NCBI GenBank assembly: GCA_013178225.1
Contig: JABLXE010000006.1
Location: 62,001 to 126,000 of the forward strand
DNA length: 64,000 bases
Reading direction: 5' to 3'
Source of the DNA: Methanotrichaceae archaeon
GTDB taxonomy: Archaea; Halobacteriota; Methanosarcinia; Methanotrichales; Methanotrichaceae
Position 1 is the first letter of the stretch. Each line of letters begins with the position of its first letter. The notes beneath the pieces are model-generated. The model had not been told where the DNA came from. It ran no database searches and was given only the letters and a program-made list of their open reading frames with translations. Positions 50,624-60,448 of the stretch are shown in pieces. Made by a program: the position numbers and the translations under genes.

Positions 50624-52633
50624 TTGGGCATTGAAGATCTAAAAATAATAAGAAATAAGATCACAGAGAAAGGATACTCCTGGTCGGCCGGTTCCACGTC
50701 GATGTCGAGGCTGCCTGCGGATACCCGTAAGAAATATCTCGGCCTGGTCGCCACCGAAGATGAGATCAAGCGCGTGCAGAAGACCATAACTGAGGAAGAC
50801 GCCCGCGCCGCCGCTGAGGGCCGGGTCTCTGTTCATCCGGCCTCCTGGGACTGGAGGTCTTTATCCGGCCTGGATTGGACAACGCCCGTCAAAGACCAGG
50901 GAGCCTGCGGCTCTTGTGTGGCCTTTGCTGCGGTATCCACCATCGAATCGAACCTGGAGATATTCAAGAGAGATCCGTACCTTAACCCGGATCTCTCCGA
51001 GGCCGATCTCTTCTTCCGGGGATGCGGCAACTGCTGCGGACGGGGCTGGTATTTCACCAATGCCCTGAGGTATGCGCAAAGCAGCGGCATTCCCGACGAG
51101 CAGTGCTATCCCTACGACAGCGAATCGAATAAGCCCTGCCCGGACCGGGACCGGCGTCTCACAAAAATAAAGAGCTGGCGGGCTATCTTCAGTTCGTCCC
51201 TGGCCAAGGAGTGGATCTCTCTCAGAGGTCCGGTGATGGCCGGCATGCAGGTCTACGAGGACTTCTACTATTACCAGAGCGGCGTTTACAAAAGCGTCTG
51301 GGGGGCGTTCATAGGCAATCACGCCATAACTGTCGTGGGCTACAATGATGCTGAAGGATACTGGATATGCAAGAACAGCTGGGGGACGGAATGGGGCGAG
51401 AAGGGCTGGTTCAGGATAGCCTACGGAGATTCGGGCCTGGGGAGCACATTTGCCTTTTACACCGCCGAGTTCACCAGCGATGACGATATAATCATGCCCA
51501 AGAGCGGCCGCGTATTTGCCCGTTTGCGAGAGGTCAATCAGGCCTCCGACGACCAGATTTTCCTCTACTATCCCCAGAAGAAGCCTCTATTCAAGGCGGC
51601 GGCGGAAAATGTGGGAAAATCGTTTGAGGTGGGCGAGTTTTCCTCCGGAAGCCGGCTGATCTTGGGGCTGTCCACCCCCGATGGGAATACCTTCTACACC
51701 GACCAGGCCCTCAATAAGGACTCCTGCGATCACGTGAAAAAGGTGCAGACCGGCACCTACAAGTGGGAGCTGCGCTGGGAGGACTTCTTCGGACTGGGCG
51801 AGCAGGATTACAACGATGTCATCATGGATGTGGAGGTCTTCAGCTCCTGGACTGAAGATCTGGTCATGCCCAAGGAAGGACGGGTCTACATCAAGTTCAA
51901 GAGCCGGAACACCGGGTCCAAGAATCGGTTTATGCTCTTTTCGCCCGAGAACAAGCTGATCTTCGAGGCCGATTCTTCCAACCTCGGACAGAGCTTCGAT
52001 ATTGGGCGGTTTGAGAAGGGAGCAAAGCTTACCTTTGCCCTGAAGACTGAGGACGGGAATACCTACTATACTGACCTGGTTCTGAACCCTGACAGCAAGA
52101 GCCATGTGAAGAAGCTTCCCATCGGCTACAACAAATGGGAACTGCGCTGGGAGGACGCAGTCGAACTGGGGGACAAGGACTTCAACGACCTGATAATCGA
52201 GGTCGAGGTGCTCCCCACCACCAACGAAGACGTGGTGCTGGCCAAGGAGAGCCGGGTGATGGCCCGCTTCATCAGCATGAAGACCGATCAGGCCAACGAG
52301 TTCTGGCTGTACGATCAGGAGGCGGGAAAGCTCTCCTCCAAGCTCTTCGACGCCACGCGGGAAAACATCGGCAAGACCATTGAGGTTGGGACCTATCCTG
52401 CCGGCACCCGCCTGGTCTTTGCCCTGAAGGCCCAGGACGGCCGCGTTTACTGCACCGACAGCAACCTCAATCCTGATGCTCGCGGCCATGTTCTGAAGCT
52501 GCCCCTCGGAGCTTACAAATGTCAGCTGCGCTGGGAGGATCTGTACCAGCTGAGAGACCGGGATTACAACGATCTGGTGGTGGAGATCTTGATGCTTCCC
52601 AAAGAATGGGGGTGGAACGACTACCAGCATTAA
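50624..52633 (+). CDS. Papain-like (C1) cysteine protease with three C-terminal DUF4114-type repeats
   Basis: 669 residues. The catalytic Cys98 lies in DQGACGSCVAFA, His233 in IGNHAITVVGYN and Asn251 in CKNSWGTEWGEKGWF, with Gln92 for the oxyanion hole. A prodomain-like segment (1-70) precedes them. From about residue 285 three tandem repeats of about 120 residues each end in acidic YNDVIMDVEV, FNDLIIEVEV and YNDLVVEILM motifs. No signal peptide is visible at the TTG start (50624, GGGGGT upstream). It may thus be cytoplasmic or secreted unconventionally. Confidence 0.88.
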   Translation: MGIEDLKIIRNKITEKGYSWSAGSTSMSRLPADTRKKYLGLVATEDEIKRVQKTITEEDARAAAEGRVSVHPASWDWRSLSGLDWTTPVKDQGACGSCVAFAAVSTIESNLEIFKRDPYLNPDLSEADLFFRGCGNCCGRGWYFTNALRYAQSSGIPDEQCYPYDSESNKPCPDRDRRLTKIKSWRAIFSSSLAKEWISLRGPVMAGMQVYEDFYYYQSGVYKSVWGAFIGNHAITVVGYNDAEGYWICKNSWGTEWGEKGWFRIAYGDSGLGSTFAFYTAEFTSDDDIIMPKSGRVFARLREVNQASDDQIFLYYPQKKPLFKAAAENVGKSFEVGEFSSGSRLILGLSTPDGNTFYTDQALNKDSCDHVKKVQTGTYKWELRWEDFFGLGEQDYNDVIMDVEVFSSWTEDLVMPKEGRVYIKFKSRNTGSKNRFMLFSPENKLIFEADSSNLGQSFDIGRFEKGAKLTFALKTEDGNTYYTDLVLNPDSKSHVKKLPIGYNKWELRWEDAVELGDKDFNDLIIEVEVLPTTNEDVVLAKESRVMARFISMKTDQANEFWLYDQEAGKLSSKLFDATRENIGKTIEVGTYPAGTRLVFALKAQDGRVYCTDSNLNPDARGHVLKLPLGAYKCQLRWEDLYQLRDRDYNDLVVEILMLPKEWGWNDYQH

Positions 52634-52696
52634 TATTTTTATAATATTTAGAAGGTTTCCGCGCAGCTATTTATGTGGCCAGGTTCGCGGTTTCCG

Positions 52697-53152
52697 TCAG
52701 TTGCAGGGCAGCCAGTCCACGCTCACCTCTCCCGGCCGGCTGTCGGACCAGAGCTGAATGAACTTCTCGACCGAGAAGACTCCGGTCAGGTCCTCGATGC
52801 TCCGCCCTATCAGGCGGTGGCGACCCTTGCCGTCTGCCTGGGGATCGACGGACTGCCAGCCGATATGAGCCTTGCCCACCACATTTGAGTTTATGGAGGC
52901 CTCCAGCGCTCCGCCCGGACCAGAACCTGCCGGCATGCCCGATCGGGTGCTGACCTCCGTGTTCCTCTCCAGCTGCTCGAAATCGGTGTACGACTCGGTG
53001 AATGCAGCTCCGGCCTCATAGTTCTTGACCAAAAGCACATCTTTCTCTCCGCCGTTGTTCATGGCCGAGTAATAGTTCATAGGCATCTCAGCGCCTGCAA
53101 TCGCCGCAAGAACGATCAATGCGACTATGCATGCCGGGCCTCTTCTCCCCAA
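52697..53152 (-). CDS. Secreted hypothetical protein
   Basis: 151 residues. A signal peptide (about 1-21, ending AIAGA) leads to a small soluble domain with no recognised fold, containing LLVKNYEAGAAFTESYTDF and a terminal VDWLPCN. It starts with TTG at 53152, with GGTGAT seven bases upstream. The gene is single and minus-strand, between the protease and the TPR gene. I do not recognise the family. Confidence 0.65.
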   Translation of the reverse strand: MGRRGPACIVALIVLAAIAGAEMPMNYYSAMNNGGEKDVLLVKNYEAGAAFTESYTDFEQLERNTEVSTRSGMPAGSGPGGALEASINSNVVGKAHIGWQSVDPQADGKGRHRLIGRSIEDLTGVFSVEKFIQLWSDSRPGEVSVDWLPCN

Positions 53153-53321
53153 AGAGATATCACCTCAGATCGTTGATTGACGTGACTGCACTAAAAGCTG
53201 TCGATCGACATCATGTCGCTCGCGAATGCTTTTCAGGCACTTTTATCCGGGCTCGAAATGAAAGCTGTATGCCCGATCAGGTTGGCCCAAAAAATGATCC
53301 CGGCTAAAAATGAGGGGAAAT

Positions 53322-54128
53322 TCAGGCTGCCCCCAGTTGCCGGGCCCTGGCCAGGGCATCCTGTCCTTCGCTGTAGTGGCCGATGTCCTGCAGTGTCAGT
53401 CCTTTGTTCTTCCAGGCCACGCCGTAGGTGGGATCCATCTCCAGTGCGCGGTCGAAGCTTGCGAGAGCCTCCTGGTACTGCTGCAGGTCTCGCAGTACCA
53501 CGCCCTTGTTGTTCCATCCGCGCGGATCGTTGGGATTTATGCGGATGGCCTTCTCAAAGCAGGTCAGTGCATTGGCATTCTTTCCGTCCATCGCCAGGAT
53601 CATGCCCTTGCTGGACCAGGCCTCGTAATAGTCGGGGTTCAGGTCGATTGCCCGGTCGAAGTTGGCAGCTGCTTCCTGATGATTTCCGAGGCCAATCCCC
53701 TCTGCCAGCCCGCGATAGTTCCAGGTTTCCGCAAGGCCGGAATCCAGTGCCAAAGACCGGTCGAAATCGGCAATGGCATCCCCGTATCTTCCCAAAGCTG
53801 CCAGGGCCTGGCCTCGGTTGCTCCAGGCCTCGGCAAAAGACGGGTTCCTGTCCAAGGCCTCATCGTAGGCCTGGATGGACTCCTCATGCCGCCCCTGGCA
53901 AAAGGAGAGGACTATTCCTTTGTTGTTCCAGATCTCCGGGTTGTCGGGTTCAAGTTCCAGGGCCTTTTCGAGGCTTAGCAGAGACCCACTGTAGTCGCCC
54001 TGGTGGTACTGCTGCACAGCCTGGTCGGACCAGTATTCTGCGGTGTAATTCTCTCCCCAGCATGACCCTGAAGACAGGAATCCCAATGCAATAATTGTAA
54101 TAATCGCCAGCTTCATGCTGGCTACCAT
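53322..54128 (-). CDS. Secreted TPR-repeat protein
   Basis: 268 residues. The signal peptide (about 1-24) is followed by seven tetratricopeptide units of 34 residues (for example AEYWSDQAVQQYHQGDYSG, then PDNPEIWNNKGIVLSFCQGR and later copies with AxxxxNKG-type helices). TPR arrays usually mediate protein contacts, here outside the membrane. ATG 54128 or 54116 are possible starts, neither with a strong ribosome site. A palindrome GGTAGATAGATCTACC (54137-54152) lies just upstream and may be an operator. Confidence 0.85.
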   Translation of the reverse strand: MVASMKLAIITIIALGFLSSGSCWGENYTAEYWSDQAVQQYHQGDYSGSLLSLEKALELEPDNPEIWNNKGIVLSFCQGRHEESIQAYDEALDRNPSFAEAWSNRGQALAALGRYGDAIADFDRSLALDSGLAETWNYRGLAEGIGLGNHQEAAANFDRAIDLNPDYYEAWSSKGMILAMDGKNANALTCFEKAIRINPNDPRGWNNKGVVLRDLQQYQEALASFDRALEMDPTYGVAWKNKGLTLQDIGHYSEGQDALARARQLGAA

Positions 54129-54296
54129 TATCTGGTGGTAGATAGATCTACCTCTTGCCGGAAATATGAGGAAGGATTATGGAAAAACCCGTAAATCCGG
54201 TGCACCCGCAAATCCGGTACCCATGCATCAGCAGGCAGAGGCCCTTGGCATGGGCACTCCCCGGCAGTGGATCGCCTTTGTGGTATCAAGTTCGCC

Positions 54297-54839
54297 TTAA
54301 TCTTCCCCTTTGCCGTAGCGGTTGGCAAAATTCCGGATCTCCTCGGCCTTCTGCTTGGCGGTCTTGCTCTTCATTTCATGCTCTCCGCGTTTCAGGATAT
54401 CTTTCAGGTCTATTAGCGCCCTTATGACCCCTGCCGTCTCATTGTAAAGTTTCTTTGCCTCTTCACGGGTGAGCTGCTTTTCCCGCAGCATCTCCTCTTC
54501 CTGATGCTCCTTCTTCTCCAGGAGTTCTATCATCTCCTGAACCTGAATCGTTTCCTGATCGGTGAGTTCTTTTTCATTTATGAGCCTCCAGATGAGATGG
54601 TGAAGGTCCACCACCGATTTATCTGCATGGACCTCGGGCGGCAGGTCGCTTTTTGCCTGATGATACTTCTCCATCTCCGCTCTCAGGCTTTCCCTGTCAA
54701 TCTCGCACTCTTCGGGCTCCTTTACGCCCACCCAGACCAGAGAACGGTGAAGGCTGGCCAGCAAGCGCTTTCGTTCTTCAGAGGTGAGGTAATCTCCTAT
54801 TTCCGCCTCAGCCACTTCTGCGTGGTCATTGGACATCAT
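54297..54839 (-). CDS. Helical, coiled-coil hypothetical protein
   Basis: 180 residues, highly charged and helical, with a long Glu/Lys-rich coiled coil (LEKKEHQEEEMLREKQ). The N-terminal part is acidic, and the C-terminus carries a nuclear-like basic KSKTAKQKAEEIRNFANRYG. No family is recognised. Two adjacent ATGs (54839, 54836) are possible starts. It is a single gene with an AT-rich upstream stretch. Confidence 0.65.
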   Translation of the reverse strand: MMSNDHAEVAEAEIGDYLTSEERKRLLASLHRSLVWVGVKEPEECEIDRESLRAEMEKYHQAKSDLPPEVHADKSVVDLHHLIWRLINEKELTDQETIQVQEMIELLEKKEHQEEEMLREKQLTREEAKKLYNETAGVIRALIDLKDILKRGEHEMKSKTAKQKAEEIRNFANRYGKGED

Positions 54840-55036
54840 TCATACTAAATTATTTTATGATATTACTATTTTGCGCTCTCCGGCCTTCCCCCTTCTTTTC
54901 CGTCCTTTTGGCGGGATCGCCAGGCGAAAACGGCCAGGCGGACTTCAGGCACAAAAGTTAACTAACTATATGTCGATATTTGGATCAGCAGCCCTGACCT
55001 TTTCCGGCCGGGGCCTAGCAATGAGGTGGTTCAAGG

Positions 55037-55486
55037 TTGAAGCGATTCGATTTATTGCTCGAAGAGGACATCTCAGGCTATCAAGGCGAATTGAGCGACC
55101 TGATCAGCCAGGCACCGGCCCTGTACAGGCTCATGACCCATCTGCTCGACGATCCAGCCCTTCCCAGGAATCTATCTCCGCTGGTGATCGCAGCTATAGC
55201 TTATTTCATAGCTCCGGCAGACATCATCCCCGAGGAGAGAGTGGGCCCCATGGGTTATGTCGACGACATCTACCTCTGTGCCTTTGTAGCGGATAAGGTG
55301 ATGAGTGAATCCGGGTCCGAGGCAATTCTCATCCGCGGCTGGGACGGACGGGTCCCGGTCGTGCAGCTGGTAAGAGATATCCTGAACCGGGAACGGGAGC
55401 TGATCGGAGATAAAAGGGAGGCCATCCTCCAATACATCGGCTATGAGCAGCTGGGCGGACTGGCCAGATCGGATGAGGTGGATTAG
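55037..55486 (+). CDS. DUF1232 (YkvA-like) family protein
   Basis: 149 residues. The DUF1232 core is SPLVIAAIAYFIAPADIIPE followed by GYVDDIYLCAFVADKV, with the conserved Asp-Asp and P-x-D-x-I-P turn. The family is small and membrane-associated, function unknown. It starts with TTG at 55037, with GAGGTGG seven bases upstream. A hydrophobic stretch near the middle may touch the membrane. Confidence 0.82.
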   Translation: MKRFDLLLEEDISGYQGELSDLISQAPALYRLMTHLLDDPALPRNLSPLVIAAIAYFIAPADIIPEERVGPMGYVDDIYLCAFVADKVMSESGSEAILIRGWDGRVPVVQLVRDILNRERELIGDKREAILQYIGYEQLGGLARSDEVD

Positions 55487-55569
55487 GCGCTAAAGAGACC
55501 TGAATCGCGCAATTTCCGGCAACCCTCCTCATTTCGGCCTCCGAGAGCAAATGGCTCCGGCGGGCATAA

Positions 55570-55941
55570 TCAGGCATCTGGTCGAGTATATTCTGGCGAA
55601 CGGGGCATTTTGGTTCGGCCCCCATCATGTGATTTTCCTGCTCGGTAGGGCCTTCTGGTCTGCCGGCCGCAGCGAAGGCAGGTGACTGTGAGCACTCCTT
55701 CGCGCAACCTGACTCGCGTTTCGGATGCGGGCAGATAGCTTCCGCAGTGCCGGCAAAAGAGGGCCTTTAAATGGCGGGGCATGCGTACCCTCATGCGGGT
55801 GCTGATCCTTCTGGCGATCTGGACGTACCTGTCGCATCTATCCGGATGGACGTCGTAGGCCTCTGCTGCCAGCTGAAACAGCCTTTCCATGCGCTCTCTT
55901 GAAAGCTCTCTGGCCCTCTGTGCGTCTTTCTTCCGTCTCAC
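55570..55941 (-). CDS. rnp4: Ribonuclease P protein component 4 (Rpp21/Rpr2)
   Basis: 123 residues. Two helices (EAYDVHPDRCDRYVQIARRI) precede the zinc ribbon with CRHC (near residue 65) and CLRC (near 90) and a basic tail. Its product is one of the archaeal RNase P proteins that help the catalytic RNA mature tRNA 5' ends. It starts with GTG at 55941, with GAGGGG eight bases upstream. Its frame is intact. Confidence 0.9.
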   Translation of the reverse strand: MRRKKDAQRARELSRERMERLFQLAAEAYDVHPDRCDRYVQIARRISTRMRVRMPRHLKALFCRHCGSYLPASETRVRLREGVLTVTCLRCGRQTRRPYRAGKSHDGGRTKMPRSPEYTRPDA

Positions 55942-55999
55942 GTCTATTCCCCTCGCAGGGCAGAATATTTAATCTATCTCCACGGGCCCATGTGCCTCT

Positions 56000-56269
56000 A
56001 TGGTTGCTTCCTCCCAGGTTTCATCCATTAAGATCACACCGGAGATGGTTGAGTACATAAAAGCCAGGTCGTCCGACCTGCGCGTGGCCACCACCTGCGA
56101 AGGGCCGCTCATCTTTCCGGTGAGGATCAGCCCGTCCAAGCCCACCGACCTGGTGATCCAGGTGGGCGAGCGCAGGGTCTACATATCGCTGGTCCAGGCG
56201 CGGTTCATAAAGACCATAAATGCCGACATGCTGCCGCGCTGCGCCCTGGAGAAGAAGCGGAAATGTTAG
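56000..56269 (+). CDS. Conserved hypothetical 89-residue archaeal protein
   Basis: 89 residues, compact alpha/beta. It contains SSIKITPEMVEYIKARSSD at the start, TCEGPLIFPVRISPSKPTDL in the middle (RVATTCEGP first) and a basic C-terminus KKRKC. No ribosome site is evident, but a TATA-like AATATTTAATC lies about 32 bases upstream, so translation may be leaderless. It converges on the XTP pyrophosphatase gene. I do not recognise the family name. Confidence 0.65.
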   Translation: MVASSQVSSIKITPEMVEYIKARSSDLRVATTCEGPLIFPVRISPSKPTDLVIQVGERRVYISLVQARFIKTINADMLPRCALEKKRKC

Positions 56270-56272
56270 GGC

Positions 56273-56815
56273 CTAGGGCTCTGGGCGGGATGAAAGCCAG
56301 GCCTTCAGGGCATTCATCGAGGCGCTGCGGTGAGATATGCAATTCTTCTCATCTATCTCCATCTCGCCCAGGCTTCTGTTGCCCAGATAGAAGATGGGGT
56401 CGTAGCCGAATCCCAGGTTTCCTCGTTCTTCGAACCCTATCCGGCCGTGGACCTCGCCCTCGAAGGTTACCGGCTCCAGGCCGGGCTCAGCATAGGCCAC
56501 AACCGACCTGAAGAAAGCCCTGCGGTCCGTCTCTTCGCTCATCAGCTTCAAGATCCCCTGGTTGCCGACGGTCTTCTGCACGTAGGCCGAATAGACGCCG
56601 GGAAAGCCCTTGAGCGCGGGTATGAACAGTCCGGCATCCTCGATCATGACCGGCCCCTCCAGCCTCCTTGCTACCTCCCGAATTCCGAAATCTGCCACTT
56701 CTTCCAGAGTATCAGCCTGAATCTCGGTGTAGCCTATGTTTCTCATCTCCAGGTCTTCGAAGATTTCCCGCGCTTCTGCAAACTTGCCCCTGTTGCTGGT
56801 GACGAAATAGATCAT
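56273..56815 (-). CDS. XTP/dITP pyrophosphatase (RdgB/HAM1 family)
   Basis: 180 residues. It hydrolyses non-canonical purine triphosphates. The N-terminal SNRGKFAEAREIF, IEDAGLFIPALKGFPGVYSA, and FGYDPIFYLG with the following HRSASMNAL are diagnostic. The start ATG at 56815 is unambiguous and length is normal. It is a single minus-strand gene convergent to the previous one. Confidence 0.92.
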   Translation of the reverse strand: MIYFVTSNRGKFAEAREIFEDLEMRNIGYTEIQADTLEEVADFGIREVARRLEGPVMIEDAGLFIPALKGFPGVYSAYVQKTVGNQGILKLMSEETDRRAFFRSVVAYAEPGLEPVTFEGEVHGRIGFEERGNLGFGYDPIFYLGNRSLGEMEIDEKNCISHRSASMNALKAWLSSRPEP

Positions 56816-56983
56816 AGGATTTCAGTGCTCCAAATTTCATTGCTCCAAATGCTCCAAATATCAAGCTCTGTCAGAGCATCATGGATATCTAGGTTGCTGA
56901 AGCGTTCAGGGAAATGTTTTTTTGGTGGCGCGAACAGAACTTCACATAGGTTAAGGTCTTTGCAGACATTTAGGTGAAAATAA

Positions 56984-58222
56984 ATGGATCTCGGGGATAG
57001 AGTATCGGTGGAGAAAGACGGCAGCGTGTACCAGGGTGTGCTGATGCCGTCACGGCGCAAGGATCATGTGGTAATTAAGCTCGACAACGGCTATAACATT
57101 GGGCTCTCTGTCCCCTCGTCCAGGATCACGCTTGTGGAAAAGGGTCACGAGTTGAAGCTGCCGCCACCGCCGCCTCTCAAGAGCAGGCCGGGGATGCCTA
57201 CAGTCTCCATTCTATCCACTGGAGGGACCATCGCCAGCAAAGTGGATTACCGGACCGGCGCTGTCACCAGCCAGTTCTCAGCCGGCGAGATCATTTCCGC
57301 CATCCCCGAGCTGGAAGAGATCGCCAACTATCGGGCCCGGGTCATCTACCAGATTCTGAGCGAGAACATGCGCGCTGAATACTGGATGGAGCTGGCCCGC
57401 GCGGTGGCTGCCGAAATTGCCTCGGGTGCCGAAGGGGTGATAATTACTCACGGCACGGACACCATGATGTACACCGCTGCTGCTTTATCCTTCATGCTGC
57501 GAACGCCGGTGCCGGTGGTGGTGGTGGGCTCGCAGAGAAGCTCGGACCGCCCCAGCAGCGATTCGGCCATGAACGCCATCTGTGCGGCAACTGTAGCCAT
57601 CAGCGACATCGCTGAGGTCTGTGTGGTGATGCATGGTGACACCAGCGATGACTACTGCTCCATTCACCGCGGGACCCGGGTGCGTAAGATGCACACCTCC
57701 CGAAGAGACGCATTCCAGAGCGTTAACTGCAGTCCTATCGGCCGGGTGGACTATCTCACCCGAAAGATAAGGCCCCTCATTCCCTACAGGCAGCGCGGCC
57801 AGGTCGAGCTGGAGCTGATGGACCGGCTGGAGCCCAACTGCGCCCTGGTAAAATACACGCCCGGCTCATCTCCCGACGTCTTGGACTATTACGTAGATCG
57901 GGGCTACAAGGGCCTGGTCATTGAAGGAACCGGCCTTGGCCACGTGGCCTCCAACTGGATACCTTCAATTAAGAGGGCCACAGAAGAGGGATTACCGGTG
58001 GTGGTGACCTCGCAGTGCCTGAGGGGAAGAATCTGCGATCGAGTCTACGATACCGGCCGGGATATGCTGGCCGCAGGGGCAATAGAAGGCGAGGATATGC
58101 TGCCTGAGGTGGCTCTGGTTAAGCTGATGTGGGTTCTGGGCAACAGGCCGGAAGAAGTTCAAACCCTGATGAGGACCCCTCTGGCCGGAGAGATCTCGTT
58201 CTCGACCCCCATAACTGTGTGA
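56984..58222 (+). CDS. gatD: Glutamyl-tRNA(Gln) amidotransferase subunit D
   Basis: 412 residues. An N-terminal SH3-like domain (about 1-60) precedes the asparaginase-type domain with [10 protein letters not shown] (Thr82), [15 protein letters not shown] (Thr158, Asp159) and [16 protein letters not shown]. With GatE it makes Gln-tRNA from Glu-tRNA in archaea. GatE is not in the window. A purine-rich GTGAAAA lies just upstream, with no strong ribosome site. It is followed by L10e and aIF2-beta genes. Confidence 0.94.
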   Translation: MDLGDRVSVEKDGSVYQGVLMPSRRKDHVVIKLDNGYNIGLSVPSSRITLVEKGHELKLPPPPPLKSRPGMPTVSILSTGGTIASKVDYRTGAVTSQFSAGEIISAIPELEEIANYRARVIYQILSENMRAEYWMELARAVAAEIASGAEGVIITHGTDTMMYTAAALSFMLRTPVPVVVVGSQRSSDRPSSDSAMNAICAATVAISDIAEVCVVMHGDTSDDYCSIHRGTRVRKMHTSRRDAFQSVNCSPIGRVDYLTRKIRPLIPYRQRGQVELELMDRLEPNCALVKYTPGSSPDVLDYYVDRGYKGLVIEGTGLGHVASNWIPSIKRATEEGLPVVVTSQCLRGRICDRVYDTGRDMLAAGAIEGEDMLPEVALVKLMWVLGNRPEEVQTLMRTPLAGEISFSTPITV

Positions 58223-58286
58223 GGCCAAGCCTTATAAACTAAGCGAAGATAGAGGGCAAATCTCAAGATTATCGGAGGAATTTGTT

Positions 58287-58802
58287 TTGACACGCAAGCC
58301 AGGAAGCATGTATAGACGATGGGAGCGCCCCTACACCCGAAGGGAGTACATGGGCGGCGTTCCGGGAAGCAAAGTAGTTCATTACGACATGGGAAATCTG
58401 CAGGAGGACTTCCCTGTGACCATGAACCTGGTGGTAAAAGAGCCCTGCCAGATCAGGCATACCGCTCTCGAGGCCGCCAGGGTTTCAGCTAATCGTTATC
58501 TAATGAAGGTGGTTGGCCGAACCAACTTCCATCTCAAGCTCAGGGTATACCCCCATCACGTGATTCGCGAGAACAAGCAGGCCACAGGCGCGGGTGCAGA
58601 CCGTGTATCCAGCGGAATGAGGCGTGCCTTCGGCAAAGCGGTGGGCACTGCGGCCCAGGTTGAGGCCGGACAGAATCTCTTCACCCTAAGCGTGCCCGTT
58701 CAATACGTGAACGATGCCAAGATCTCTCTCAAGAGGGCAGGCCACAAGCTCCCTACACCCATTCAGATCGTCGTGGAATCGGGTCAAGAGCTGATAAGGT
58801 AA
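58287..58802 (+). CDS. rpl10e: Ribosomal protein L10e (uL16)
   Basis: 171 residues. It is a 50S subunit protein near the tRNA sites. The motif set [19 protein letters not shown] at the start, [13 protein letters not shown] and [21 protein letters not shown] (split as [13 protein letters not shown]) is diagnostic for archaeal L10e. It starts with TTG at 58287, with GGAGG eight bases upstream. aIF2-beta follows five bases later. Confidence 0.95.
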   Translation: MTRKPGSMYRRWERPYTRREYMGGVPGSKVVHYDMGNLQEDFPVTMNLVVKEPCQIRHTALEAARVSANRYLMKVVGRTNFHLKLRVYPHHVIRENKQATGAGADRVSSGMRRAFGKAVGTAAQVEAGQNLFTLSVPVQYVNDAKISLKRAGHKLPTPIQIVVESGQELIR

Positions 58803-58807
58803 TCCTG

Positions 58808-59437
58808 ATGGATAATTATCTCGAGGGTCTGGAGCGGGCTATGCAGAAGATGCCCGCCACCAAGGAATCCAAAGAACGGTTCGTGCTGCCGTCTCCGCGG
58901 GTCTTTTATGAGGGCAAGACCACTGTCCTTGAAAACTTCATGTCCATAGCTGACACTCTGAACCGGGAACCGGATCACCTCATGAAGTATCTCTTGCAGG
59001 AGCTGGGGACTGCCGGCAAGATCGAGGGCCAGCGCGGCATCTTCCAGGGAAAGTTCAGCGAGCCGGCCATGGCTCGTCATATCGAATCCTATTTCGAGGA
59101 GTACGTGGTCTGTACCGAGTGCAGGCTTCCGGATACTCACCTGACCAAGAACGACCGGGTGCTGATGCTGAAGTGTGACGCTTGCGGAGCTCACCGGCCG
59201 GTGAGGAAGAGAAAAGCTACGACCACGGTGCAGAAGGACTTGATAGAAGAGGGCGAGACCTATGAGCTGCGCATTGAGTCGGTCGGCAACAAGGGCGACG
59301 GAATTGCCAAGGTGGACAAGTTCCTGATCTTCGTTCCACATGCGGTCAAGGGCGAAGTGGTAAAGGTCAAGATCAAGAAGATCAGCGGCACGCTGGCCTT
59401 CGCGGAAATAGTCGAACGTGTGGGCAAGGCTTCTTAG
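58808..59437 (+). CDS. Translation initiation factor aIF2-beta with C-terminal TRAM domain
   Basis: 209 residues. Residues 1-135 are the aIF2-beta core with the zinc ribbon CTEC and CDAC (near residues 98-125) and the [14 protein letters not shown] block. Residues about 147-205 form a TRAM domain ([20 protein letters not shown]). The beta subunit assists initiator tRNA delivery. The TRAM RNA-binding module is a fusion found in some archaea. It is five bases after L10e and directly abuts the 77-residue gene. Confidence 0.93.
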   Translation: MDNYLEGLERAMQKMPATKESKERFVLPSPRVFYEGKTTVLENFMSIADTLNREPDHLMKYLLQELGTAGKIEGQRGIFQGKFSEPAMARHIESYFEEYVVCTECRLPDTHLTKNDRVLMLKCDACGAHRPVRKRKATTTVQKDLIEEGETYELRIESVGNKGDGIAKVDKFLIFVPHAVKGEVVKVKIKKISGTLAFAEIVERVGKAS

Positions 59438-59671
59438 ATGGACGAACAGATCAGGCTCAGCTTCACTGAGAACCACAAATACTGCCTGGAGTTCTCGCCG
59501 CCGGAGTTCTGGATGCCATTTGCATCCAGCTATACCGGCCTTCCCTGGACTGAGATTTCTGAGAGCCGGGTGTCTGTAGTCGCGGAGAACTATTCGTACC
59601 TGCTCGACCTTCTGGTTCAAGCCAGGCTCTTCCGCCTGAGCACCAGGCCCAACGACGCGCATTTTCAGTGA
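59438..59671 (+). CDS. 77-residue hypothetical protein in the aIF2-beta/cofE operon
   Basis: 77 residues, soluble. It contains CLEFSPPEFWMPFASSYTG near the middle and ends ARLFRLSTRPND. It begins at the base after the aIF2-beta stop and overlaps the cofE start by four bases, so it belongs to the operon. No family is recognised. Co-location may reflect a role in translation or F420 metabolism. Confidence 0.65.
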   Translation: MDEQIRLSFTENHKYCLEFSPPEFWMPFASSYTGLPWTEISESRVSVVAENYSYLLDLLVQARLFRLSTRPNDAHFQ

Positions 59672-60414
59672 GATCGGTCGCTAAGATGTCATCTTTGCAG
59701 GGATATACAGTCCCAGGTCTGCCGCTGGTCCGGGAAGGCGACGACCTGGCTGCCCTGGTGAAATCCCATTTCGAGCTTCAGGATGGCGACGTTCTCCTTC
59801 TGGCCAGCACCATAGTTGCCAAGGCCGAGGGCCGTTTCAGGATGCTGGAGGATTACCGGCCGTCGCCCCGGGCTCTGAAGATCGCGAGCGACCTTGGAAA
59901 GGACCCCCGTTTCGTGCAGGCCGTTCTGGAGGAGTCTGCAGATGTCCTGCTGGAGCGTCCTTTTCTGCTGGTTGCAACCCGTTTCGGGCACATAGGCGTT
60001 AATGCCGGCATCGACCAGTCCAATGTCGGAGAGGGCCGGATCCTGCTCCTGCCCGAGGACCCATCCGCCAGTGCGGAGGCCATTCGCGAAAGGCTTCATT
60101 GCGACTGTGCGGTGATAGTTACTGACACCTGCGGCCGCCCCTTTCGCACCGGTGTGGCTGCAGTGGCAATAGGCTGGGCGGGAATCGGGCCGCTTCGAGA
60201 CTGGCGGGGCGAGCGTGACCTGCACGGAAGGCCCCTGGAGATTACCCTGGAGGCGGTTGCAGACGAGATGGCGAGCGCGGCAAACCTGCTGATGGGCGAG
60301 GCCGGAGGCGGGACTCCGGCAGTGGTTCTGCGTGGCCTTGACTACCCTCGCTGCGGCCAGAGCCTGTTCCGGACGGAGGAGCAGGACGTCATTCGCAGGC
60401 ATTTGCGAAGTTGA
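59668..60414 (+). CDS. cofE: Coenzyme F420-0:L-glutamate ligase
   Basis: 248 residues. It adds glutamates to F420-0. Motifs are GDVLLLASTIVAKAEGR, the nucleotide site FGHIGVNAGIDQSNV, DTCGRPFRTGVAAVAIG and the C-terminal RGLDYPRCGQS. The GTG at 59668 overlaps the previous stop as GTGA. ATG 59686 is an alternative. cofC follows, so the two F420 genes are adjacent. Confidence 0.93.
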   Translation: MRSVAKMSSLQGYTVPGLPLVREGDDLAALVKSHFELQDGDVLLLASTIVAKAEGRFRMLEDYRPSPRALKIASDLGKDPRFVQAVLEESADVLLERPFLLVATRFGHIGVNAGIDQSNVGEGRILLLPEDPSASAEAIRERLHCDCAVIVTDTCGRPFRTGVAAVAIGWAGIGPLRDWRGERDLHGRPLEITLEAVADEMASAANLLMGEAGGGTPAVVLRGLDYPRCGQSLFRTEEQDVIRRHLRS

Positions 60415-60448
60415 ATGCTTTATCGATATTCTCAGGAAGGCTTCAGGC

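Noticed and set aside
53213-54094. Long plus-strand frame opposite the TPR gene
   Set aside because: Its Pro/Arg/Ser-rich composition is the usual shadow of a GC-rich TPR gene on the other strand.
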